Shown here one piece after another: positions 35,710 through 46,675 of a DNA stretch of 64,000 nucleotides (position 1 is the first letter of the stretch; each line of letters starts with the position of its first letter). Source of the DNA: Allium sativum. Taxonomy: Eukaryota; Streptophyta; Magnoliopsida; Asparagales; Amaryllidaceae. A program made the position numbers and the translations under genes. Under the pieces are notes generated by a model. The model searched no databases, was not told where the DNA came from, and saw only the letters and a list, made by a program, of their open reading frames with translations. The stretch lies in assembly GCA_030737875.1 (NCBI GenBank), contig CM060922.1, forward strand, positions 758,333,603 to 758,397,602. The letters run 5' to 3'.

Positions 35710-36588
35710 GTGAAGAGTATGTTTTCGAATGAAAACAATTTTGTTTTGAAAATTTAAATCAATTCTACGTATTTGAATATTTATTTATGTTGAATTTGGA
35801 CAGTCCAATATATAAAGATTTTGCATATACGCGTCATGAACGTATATTCAAAGTTTTAATATACTGGATAGATATAGAATCACGCTCTAGTCGCTTGGAG
35901 ATGATTTTGATGATGGAGCTCCATCACTAATATTTATGTTCGTGTTTCGAAGGTGTGACATCTATATATTTCCATTAGACTGGTGTGAGAACCAAAACTA
36001 ATATAGATAGATTTATTTGTTGTGAATTGGCATCAAAAACATGATTTTTATATGTATCAAAATTATTAATTTGAAACGTTAAATTCACTAATTGATTGAT
36101 GTTTGTGTTGTTTGTTTATTTGGTTGATAATTTTGAACCATTATGCCTAATAGAATCAAATATTGAATTATATTGAAAATTAGACGCATTTGCTTGCATA
36201 TACATATACTTACATTGAACAGATCATAGCAAGGAGGCTAGAGCAGAGAATAAAATTTGTTTGCCCGACAAATAGGTACATGTTTATTATAATTTACTGT
36301 TTTGTTTGGGTGATGATGATTTTATGAGCCTATTGGCTAGCCTCTTGGCCTTTTCTTTTTCTTTTTGAGATCAGAAGGCCTATATGGAAATTTAGGGATT
36401 TTCCCGTGGCTCCCGGTGCAGGGGAGGTTATGGCGAAATTTTTCGGAAATTTAGGGTGTTAGCCAATTTTTTTGAAAATTTGAGAATTCTCAGAAACTGA
36501 AAAGTTGGAGAATGGAAGCCAGATCGAACGTAGAGTTGATTAATCAAACCACTTTCGACTTTGTTCCTTTTCGGGGACGAAAAGTTTT

Positions 36589-36600
36589 AAGTGGGGGAGA
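36589..36600 (+). promoter_or_regulatory. Polypurine tract, element B
   Basis: AAGTGGGGGAGA before the 3' LTR start at 36602, identical to the tract of element A. Confidence 0.9.
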
Positions 36601-36601
36601 T

Positions 36602-39600
36602 TGTAATAACCTGGAAATGCGAGCCAGTTTAAAATTTTTATTTTGGCAATTTTAATGAATTTTGCATATTTAAAATAGATTATTTTAAATAATATCGACG
36701 AGAAATTTATTTTGAATAGAATTCGAACGTATATATTATATACGTCGTCGTTAGAATATAAATAATTATATATAATTATAAAAGGAATTGAAAATGGCGC
36801 GGTAGTTCGATAATTCGATTTCAAACTTCAATTGAATGTACCGGGTGCAAAACAATCCGAATTTTAGTGAAACCAAAAACATTAGGATCTAATTGATAAT
36901 ATCTTTCCAACGAATCCGAAAAATCGAGATTTCATAGCGGGAATCAAAAGATATGTCCAGTTGAAAATTCTGAATAGTCGTTATGGAATTCAGGCCCTTA
37001 AAAATGGGAATTTTGCAAACGACCTCGGATTTCGACGAGACCACTTTTGTTGGGTCCGCGATGTCAAATTATTGCTAGGTTTTAAATTTCATAATTTTTC
37101 GAATCGATATGTGAGCGTGGCAAAGGAAAACGTGTTTGACCAGTTTCAGTTGATTTTAATCGACTGGAAAATGGTCATTTTTCAAACGGTCTCAGAATTC
37201 GATGAAACTGGTTTTGTTAGGACCGTATCGTCAATAGGAAGCTAGAAAATATTTTTTTGGGATTTATAGAGTTAATATGAGACCCCGGTAAATTGAAATG
37301 CGTGTTCAAATTCAATATATAGAGTTATATGTTAAATTTGACGAAAACTGATCGAAATGGTAGAATCAGCCTACGATACATATCCCATTGTGTTCGGAAT
37401 GGGGGTAATTAGCTATGGACGACAGGCTGTGGGCCTCGTTTAGAGGTCGTATGTAAAAGTCAACTTTTTGAGATTAAAATAATAAAAAAATAAAATAAAA
37501 CCTTCCTCTCCCTATTACCCTCTGCCCCCCCCCCCCCCGTTCAAAATCATTTCAACAGAAAAAGAAAAAAAAGAGAAGAAGGAGGCGCCGCCGCGCGAGG
37601 CAAGCCCCCCCCCCCCCTCAGAAAACCGCCGCACCCCCCTAGCCTCGCACCGACGCCATTCCTCCAGGCCCTCCTCCCTGAATCGCGCGCCACCAGGCCC
37701 CCCGCATCCACTGACGAACGCGCAGCACCCCCCTTCCACCTCGACAGTTGCGCCACCTCCTCTTCCTCGCAGTCTGAAAGCGAACGTCGCCCCCCTCTCT
37801 TGATCGAAAATGGTGAGCTTCTCCTTTCTTATTTCATTTTAAATTCAGTTTTTAATATAAATGCATGATTTAAATTCAGTTTTTAGTTTATATATATAAT
37901 TAGCATTGTAAAAATCTGATTTTTTCATATGCAGAGGATTAAAAACATGATTTTGATATGTGTAGAGGATTAAAAACATGATCTTGTATATGTAGGAAAG
38001 GAAAAGATTTGATTTTAATGTATGAACAGCGATATTTTTATATGTGAAATACGAGATTTTTTAAATATAATCTTTAAAGGGAAAAGGGCGATAACTTTGA
38101 AAATAAAAAGATGAGATTTTTCATTAGCTAAAGATACGATTTTTAATTGTTTAAAAATATAATTTTTCGTATATAAAGATAGAAAATATAATTTTCATAT
38201 TAGGTAGATAATAAAAATATAATCTTTCATATTGTAGAAGGATAAAAATATGATTTTTACATAGTGGGAACTATAAAAATATAATCTTTATAGGATAGAG
38301 AATATAAAAATATCATCTTTGTATATGTAGCGAAATAAAAATCTGATTTTTATTATATATACGTTGAAATAAAGAGGTGATTTTTATAGTGATGAAATCT
38401 TTACATTTGAAAAGGCGAAATCTTTTTATATAGTAGCGGTGTAAAAATAGAATTTTATCTATATTGAATAGCAAAGTAAAAAATCGATTTTTATATATGT
38501 AGAGAATACGGGCAACGAAGGTGACAAAAAGGTGAGAACGATGAAGATTTCTATAAATGAAGTGTCGTGAAGTTGGGATAGCTAGTTGGTGAGAATTTCT
38601 CACTCTTCAATTTATTTTTCCAGTTATATATATATATATATACTAGGATGCAGACGGTGTTTAGTAGCACCCGACACCCGTCATCCACAGACCATGGATG
38701 ACTTGTTTGTTTAATTGTTTGGTTGTGTAGTTGGTTAGATTATTTGGTTTGAATTGAATTGTTTGGTGAAATGAAATGGATTTGATTGATGTGTGAATGG
38801 CGTGGGCCTTCACTAGACCGGGGATAAGGCTAGGCCTCGTCCCGTTTCTAGTATCGCGCCGTTATGCCGCCGAAATTTTCTAAAATAAGTTAGAAAAATA
38901 AAGATATCATTTTATTTAGTAAATGAACCGAATAGAACATTCATAGGTTGAATAAAATAATTTGGTCGTTAAAAATATGATTTTTAACGTGAATGTGAAT
39001 AAATAAATATTCATTTACAAACCGGACGCTTTGTTTATGTACACCTATTTGAAGGACATTGATTGGGACGATAAATTTTACACATCGCCCAACTACACAA
39101 ATAAAAATCTGTGTTTGATTGTTTGAAACCCCACACGGGTATTGGGATAAAATACGGCATACACTAATCCCAATAATTAGTTGTATGTCGATCGATTGAT
39201 TGACAGGCTGTTATAAGCGTTAGATATCTATATTTAATGCTTATACAGTGTAGTGCACTTTGGATGATGGTTGATTATTTATCGTTGCTATTATATACAT
39301 TTGTTGTATGGAATCCATATAATTAACTTTATATGGTAATTGATTGGGCCTCATTCCAATTTGAAAAATAAAGAATATTATAAAATAAAGGTTCATGTGT
39401 TGACTGTACTCATCCGTTGAGATTAGTCGTGTGTTGAACGAAATATTTTAACAATAAAATTTACATCTTTATATTATAAAATAAAGGTTCATGTGTTGAC
39501 TGTACTCATCCGTTGAGATTAGTCATGTGTTGACAAAAATATAGATTCACGTATTGAATAGAATAAATATTCATTTGTAGAATAGAATAACGGAATTTTT

Positions 39601-42600
39601 GAAATGTATGAAACCGTGTTGATTAGAGATGCGCTATTTTGACGCGAACGATATTTATATCGATTATAAACGAATTCGAATTGAATTGAATCGAATAGAA
39701 AACCAATTTGAATTGAATCGAATAGAAAACCAATTTGAATTGAATCGAATAGAAAACCAATTTGAATTGAATCGAATAGAAAACCAATTTGAATTGAATC
39801 GAATAGAAAACCAATTTGAATTGAATCGAATAGAAAACCAATTTGAATTGAATCAAATAGAAAACCAATTTGAATTGAATTGAATATGAAACGAATTTGA
39901 AATGAATTGAATATGAAACCAATTTGAATTGAATCGAATAGAAAACCAATTTGAATTGAATTGAATATGAAACGAATTTGAAATGAATTGAATATGAAAC
40001 CAATTTGAATTGAATCGAATAGAAAACCAATTTGAATTGAATTGAATATGAAACGAATTTGAAATGAATTGAATATGAAACGAATTTGAAATGAATTGAA
40101 TATAAAACGAATTCGAAATGAATTGAATATGAAACGAATTCGAAATGAATTGAATATGAAATGAATTCGAAATGAATTGAATATAAAACGAATTCGAAAT
40201 GAATTGAATATAAAACGAATTTGAATTGAATTGAAAATGAATTCGAATTGAATTGAAAACGAATTGAATTGAATTGAAATTTGAATTGAATAGAAATGAA
40301 TTTTAAAACGAATTTAAAAGGAAAAATTCAATTTTGATTTGAATTGAAATGGAAGTTGAAATTGTTTTTGAAACGAATTCAAAACTATTTATAAAATTCG
40401 TTTTAAATAGAAATCGATGAAATATATATTATATATATTATATATATATAATATAATGGCCTGAATAGAACGCGCCGCGCCACGGCAGTTCGTGAATTTC
40501 GACCATTTATTTCAAACGGACATTACGGGAGATTCGACCGTCGGATTCTCCTAAAACCGGAACCATTGGGTTCGTATCGAAAAGAGCTTTCTAACGAATA
40601 TTAGAAATTTGAAATCTAACGGTTGGATTTGGAGATACGTCCAAATCAAATTTGGAAAAGGTCGCTGTAAGTGCAGTTCGATGGCCGTTGATGGAAATCG
40701 ACTGTACGGGCCTTGATAAAATTATTAAAAATAGTAATAATTTGCGTAAAATCATAAAAAATGATTTGGGGAAAAATTAGGATGAAAAACTCCATATTTG
40801 AAAAGATAAAAATAGATTTTTATCGAAATGAACTAGTTTTGAACTAAAATTAAAGCCCATTTATTTTTAAATAAATAAATTGGATTCGAAATGGGTTGTA
40901 AATAGAATTGATTTGTGGGTTTATCGTGAAGGGTGTTTTACATGACACTTGTTCTTTAACCCGATAAATAAATAGAATGTGATTTGGGTTTATCGTGAAC
41001 TGTGTTTTAAATAACACTAGTTCTTTAACCCAGTAAAAGGAGTTTTAATGAATCTGCAATTAGATTGAAATGGGAAATTGATAATTTAAATTATCAAATT
41101 TGGAAAGTGAACGAGAAGGGAGTATCACCAGTTTTGCTCCAAAACGATAGTCAAATCTTTAATTAGATTTGAACGTGAAATGGTAATTAATTTTACCGAT
41201 AACACCATAATATTAGATATGGAGTATTACCAGTTTTGCTTCATGGGATGAATAGGCTGGGATTGGGAAATAAAATAAATAATTACTTCGGTGTGGTTCG
41301 TTAATCCGGACTAGTTTGGAAAACCATAATTTGGTTTGAAATGACATCCAAAGGAAGATTAAAGGATAAATTTTAAAGAATTTATCTTGGATAAAATTAA
41401 TGGGAACCTTTCCCTGAGAATATGAATTGGAATGAGGCATATGTTGTGTTTGTGTAACATTTGTTTTTAATATACGCGGGTTGTTCGGAAAGTCCGGGTT
41501 TATACCTATTCTGAATAACCGATTCGACGATAAGTCGAAGATGAAGACGGTGGTTGAAGACCGGAAGTCTTCACATCGTTTGGGTGATTACTGATGATCT
41601 TGATTGGGCTGTACACCCAAGATGAGGGAATCAGTTGGTGGTCGTCCAGACGTACTTGGAGATCGATGGACATGCGAGGAAAGAGCCTTCGGTTTCGTTC
41701 AGACCCAGAACGAACTTGTAAATGGATTGTGTGTCTGACATTGGATTTTATTCTGTGTTGATTGATTTCTGTTAAATGTATATCTGTTTGGCGGCAGAGA
41801 ATTTATTCTCTTGCTTAACGCCCTTCTCTGAGACGTACGAGCTTAGAGGTTGTATATCGATAGATATCAATCGCATGGCATGAATTGCCTGTGTGGCATG
41901 CTGAGTTGCATAGATCAAGGCTTCTGTTGAAAAGCAAAGTCTTGTGGTTGATGATCAAAGCACGGCATACGTGGCAGCTTTGTGTATAGCGTGGATTCGC
42001 GAGCCTCACACCTCGGTATGAGTCAAAAACGGGATGAGGACCCAAGGAGTGCACGACGTTTCTTTCTAGCTATGGGTGGTGTCAGTGACCTACCAGCCCT
42101 GACATTTATATACTTTTCACCTTTGTGGTTTGGATGCGAGGCGCCTCGATTATAGGTCCTATAGGGCCGGGAAACGTGTGTTCAGGAATAACTAATCCTC
42201 TAACGTAAGTGAGGACCGGTCTTGGAGGATCCCAGGGTTGCCCAGAGTGCGTAGCCCTGAGACATTTGCTAGAGTGTCTCGAACGCGGAGAGGAGCTTGC
42301 CCCTTGCCTCGACTCATGACGGAAATCCAATTTCCAATACGTGTATTGCGGTTTTAATTGTAGAACTAGTATGGCGACATGATATATGGTACCCATGCCG
42401 TCTATGATTTATATTTATGATTGAAATTGTTTTGACACTATACACTTATTATAGTATCAAATGATTTGTTTTAAACGTACCAAGCATGTTTGGCTATTAT
42501 AAGGGAAAACCCTATCCTCCGGCTTGCGTTGCATTGTGTGATGGGACCTGGGTCTTATAATAGCTCCATTTTTCGAAAAAGCATTGCGTTGTTTATTCTA

Positions 42601-43092
42601 TGCACTGGTATTCTTGGGAGGAAACCCGTTCCGTGTTATACGACGTGGTCCCTTGAATTACTCTCTTTTAAAGTAAAGCTTTAAATAACTGTTTTAGTTC
42701 TCACACCAGTCACATGACTGACCTGGAGTTTATTGTTTTAACCTAAACTCTGAGTGCCCCTATTTTCCGCACGGGCAGCTAGTAGTTTTGGTTTTGCAGA
42801 TTTATATTCACAGGATCCTGATTTACAGCAGGAATGATGCTCGGAAAGCTCTGTATCCGTGTATTACTTTCAGTTGTGTTTTGTATTTTTTTTCCGCTGC
42901 AGTACTGTATTTAAACCTCTGATATTTATTGAAGGTAATTTATTCATTTATACTCTGTATATTCTTGTATTCAGATGGAATTGTTGTAATAGCAATGAAA
43001 CGTTCTTCCGTCTGCGTTCTGTTTTGTCTTGTCCTCACAGTAATTCATTCTTTCTCATCTCTTCGGAGACCGGGGAAGTTCGGGTCACTTCA
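36602..43092 (+). mobile_element. Element B 3' LTR
   Basis: 6,491 bases from TGTAATAAC to CTTCA, with only scattered differences from 29049-35568. The main length changes are in the C-rich leader, which lacks one of two near-duplicate segments, and in the minisatellite (39652-40300). Confidence 0.93.
39652..40300 (+). repeat. Minisatellite of about 27 bases, element B 3' LTR
   Basis: Same repeat as at 32140-32790, but with seven leading units and one fewer of the longer compound unit. This shows gain and loss of units since insertion. Confidence 0.93.
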
Positions 43093-43097
43093 AAATT
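43093..43097 (+). repeat. Right TSD of element B
   Basis: AAATT, identical to the left copy. Confidence 0.95.
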
Positions 43098-45653
43098 AAT
43101 AGGGTAATTCGAACCCTAATTAGGATTCTCTGATTTCATAAATGAATGGCTTGACTGATTTTATGTTGCGTGATTTCTTCGCTTTGGTGTCTTAATTGAA
43201 TCCGCCCTTGAAATATTTCTGGAAACCTTTTTGAACTCAAATTTATTTGTTTCAAAAACAAAAATCAATCTTCGAATTTGTTGCAAATATTTCTGCGTGA
43301 ATTGATTGTGAACCTGGATGACTTTATGGACATCTATGATCTTTGACAAATTTAAGAACAACATTTTAATTGTAGAATTATCTTGCTAGATATGCATTGA
43401 TGCTCTTGCTCAAAATGTTTGCATGATACACTGATTCCTTATAGCCTGCCCAAATAAAATTGTTGCCAAAAAATATTTGAGTTTTGCCTGAAAGTGTCTT
43501 CAATTTTTTGTTTGCCAGAACAGGAGAGTCTGCATTTCTGGAACCCAATTCAGAAGTGAAATATATTGAATTTTCTTATTATCTTTTGTGAGCAAAATAA
43601 CCAAAAACTTGAAAGATATATTTTGAATTTCTGGTTTACCATGTTATTTGAAATTAAACACTTAATCACTTTCCAAAAATGTTGCTCACTGATTTGTCCA
43701 TATAATTCTTGCTGGTTCCTTGCGTGATGGAAATAAGATTTCTTGCCAAATCAGTTTTGTTATTTTCTGGAAAATTGCACTTGTGATTTGTTTCTCAAAA
43801 TGTTACTTGCTGAATTTATTCTTGCCCCACTTTGCTTCCTTTGAAAAACCAAATGTAATTCTTTGCAATCCAAATATACATATGTATATTTCTGGATAAA
43901 CTTGGGTTGATTTCTTCCTGCATGTTCATGTATTTGAAATAGTTTGCATCTGCTAGCCTCTTTGACACTTTGGTTTTGATTGTGTTGTTGTGGTTGAGCT
44001 ATGAATTTGCTGCACCACTGTCATGCACATACCACATATAGGACTGCTCTTGCATGTCACTTCCCCTTTGACCATGTTGTGTACATTTTTGGACAATCCC
44101 TTTTGCTTACAGTTTCTTGTATATGTTGCCATGTACATTGAGTTGTTTCACTGGCTTTATTTGTGACATTGATATGTTGTTGACCTGTTGACATGGCTTG
44201 TATACACTGCTGAACCATATCCGAACTGCTTTGCACCATGTAATATCCTTCCATGTCATGCTTGCACCACTTGTCCATGTGTTTGTCTGTGTTACTTCAT
44301 TGCTTGGCTTGATCACTTTGACTGTTGGCACCACTTGTTCACAGTTTTTCTTGAGCCTCATTTTTCTTATGTATCTACTCTGCCTTGAACTATTCAGCTA
44401 TGAGATGTACCCTACTTTGAGTATGTGAGTTTATTTCTCTTGCACCATATTATTTGTGCATACGCACACTTGATCAGCTTTGATAAATCTGTCCCATGCT
44501 GAACCATTTGTCACTGAGTTGCACATGTACATTTGAGCCATGTTGTTGTTGTGTACACACCATCCATGCAAGTGTTCAGCTGCTCCACTTATATCTGTTT
44601 ACTTTGAGTCTACCATATCACACTTTGCACATGGATGTATACTGACCAGATTGAGTTGCATCATATATTTTTTACTGCTCTATTCTTGTAATTTGTTTGT
44701 GCATGACCATTTACATGTGCATTGACCTGATCCTGCCTATGTTCACCATGAACCATGTTTGAGCTGTGATCTTTCACTTGAATGTTTACTGTGGCATGAA
44801 GTCGAGTTGGTCCTCGCGACTGCTCCTCAGTTGCTCGCTACATTCTGATTGGCGAGGCAGTGCACACGTGTATATTCATGCACGTGTGTACATGCAGCCA
44901 TTTGAATGGATTTTCCTATCCCTGCACAATAATATGTGTATATACATATACATGTGTGTGTATACATATATCATGTGCATGCTACATTCACAAATTAGAT
45001 CAAGTCATGAAAGATGATGAGAAACACACCGAAATTCTGAGGCAAATAAATTTTCAAAATTAAAATTATATTCGCTAGAAATTAGAATATTATTTCTGTT
45101 CTAGATACTCAGTGTGTGTTTATATTGTGACAGGTAAGCAGATGGTGACTGGACTGGCTAAGAGCTGTGAAGACATAAGACTGAAGACCGAAATCGGAGA
45201 ATGAGAGTTTCAGTGTGTGTCTGTATATATGAAATGTAAAAACTGAGTGTTATAGTGAGGAGCTGTGTAACAAGTGAATTGTACTGACGTTTGTATTAAA
45301 CAAATTTGATTGAAATAAAATATTATTTTATTGTTGTTAAACAAATTTGTCTATCATATTCTGTTTATATACAAGTACAATAACATGTGTAATATCTGTG
45401 AATGTGTACAAATAGTGGAGTCATATAATTTGTACTGTTTGAATATTGAAATATAATATTATATTTAAATAAAATACTGTGTGAATATATGAAATTCTGT
45501 ACAGTCATACTCTATTTAAATATAAATATTATATTCCTGTCTGTGATGTTATATAACAGTACAATAACAAACACATTTAAAATAATATATACTTGTTTGT
45601 TATCATCAAACAAAAATCATATAATTGTGTATGCAACACCATTATGTACAACA
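43098..45653 (-). mobile_element. Element S 3' LTR, main part
   Basis: Continues the minus-strand LTR from 29048 and ends on the plus strand at GTACAACA, the reverse complement of TGTTGTAC. It is rich in CATG and TGCACC words. Two CACGTG cores lie at about 44866-44890, with a CCAAT box beside them on the minus strand, a plausible promoter area. The other LTR of this element matches it closely. ORFs of 60-84 codons recur in both copies but look like LTR sequence. Confidence 0.88.
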
Positions 45654-45666
45654 ATCTCCCCCTTTT
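45654..45666 (-). promoter_or_regulatory. Polypurine tract, element S
   Basis: On the minus strand it reads AAAAGGGGGAGAT directly before LTR start TGTTGTACA. A tract of this form beside a run matching GTCATCATC is characteristic of SIRE/Maximus-type Ty1/copia elements. A second similar tract lies at 45872-45884. Confidence 0.8.
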
Positions 45667-46394
45667 GATGATGACAAACTAATAGAAAGATTTTGAATCC
45701 AATAAATGTGTTTGACAGTGAAGATTGAACTCCCCCTATTTATTAGCTCCCCCTACAACAGAAAACTCCCCCTATAACTGTGTATGAATGAAAAACAATG
45801 AAAATTGAATGAATTTTCAAAATTAAAAATATTTATAAAATATTCACTCATAAATCAAAATATCAACCCATTCTCCCCCTTTTGTTATCATCAAAAGGAT
45901 ACAGAGTTTAAAATACAAATGAAAAATGGCTAAAAATATAATTTCAGATTAAGAGGAAGAACGGTCATCATAAATCTCAATCAGTCAAAAAAAATCATAA
46001 TAAACTGAGAACTAGTGTTTTATTTCTTATTATAGAGAATGATGGATTTACGATGAATTATATATATAATGGAGAGAGTTCAAAGAACATGAATATTTTC
46101 CAATAATTTCCAAAAAAAATTGATAAAATTTGTAAAGAATTTGCACAAAAAACAGTGATGGATTTGGACTATAATTAATAATTCAATTTAAGTGACAAAA
46201 TCGTATAATCTCGAATCCCAATAGCTATCAATCAACAAATCATAATACGTCATAAAATTTCAACACATTTCACAGATTAAAAAATGGTTTGATAGGCTGG
46301 GTTTTTTTTATATACAACAAGGAGAATTTCAGATAAAATTCAATTTATAGCACATTATTTTCTTTTCTTTTATTTTTTATTTAAGAGCACACTG

Positions 46395-46499
46395 ACCACG
46401 CATAACCAAAGCTTGGATTTTTAAATGAGGTCAGTCGCAGCTTAAATTATAAGTTGTCTCTTAACCATGCATGACCAGAGCTTGGATTTTTAAATGAGA
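46395..46499 (-). repeat. Direct duplication inside element S
   Basis: Two 36-base copies with ACCAxxGCATxACCA and GCTTGGATTTTTAAATGAG, 69 bases apart. Confidence 0.8.
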
Positions 46500-46675
46500 T
46501 TAGAAACACACTTATATTTATTAATTATATATATTTATCATTTCAGCTTTAAAAGGAAAAACTCCTCGATATATAAAACTAATATATGGATGATAGAAAA
46601 TGGGGTAGGTACAAAAATGAACTATGAAATAAATTTATAAATTAATTATATTATGAAATATGATCAACTGTACCG

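Larger units (their letters stand above)
35569..36601 (+). mobile_element. Element B internal region, non-coding
   Basis: Only 1,033 bases. It holds the PBS, a two-unit leader stem-loop structure (35643-35709), a stretch conserved with elements A and O (about 36225-36290, including TTTGCCCGACAAATAGG), a CTCCC/GGGGAG hairpin near 36411, and the purine tract. No protein is encoded. Movement must rely on another element's gag-pol. Confidence 0.88.
45654..46675 (-). mobile_element. Element S internal remnant
   Basis: About 1 kb of non-coding 3' internal region, with repeated CTCCCCCT words and no gag, integrase or reverse transcriptase frame. A direct duplication lies at 46395-46430 and 46464-46499. 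It joins directly to a shortened LTR at 46676, so gag-pol, the PBS and the adjoining LTR end were deleted. Confidence 0.75.

Noticed and set aside
43101..43115. Pol III B-box-like GGTAATTCGAACC (also near 47050)
   Set aside because: No A box or cloverleaf around it, and it lies in the LTR of element S.
44107..44361. 84-codon minus-strand ORF repeated at 48066-48320
   Set aside because: It lies inside both LTRs of element S, overlaps several other frames of similar length, and has no recognisable domain.
45872..45884. A second 3' LTR start for element S
   Set aside because: The tract resembles the purine tract, but no TGTTG LTR start follows it on the minus strand. Repeated tracts are usual in SIRE-type elements.
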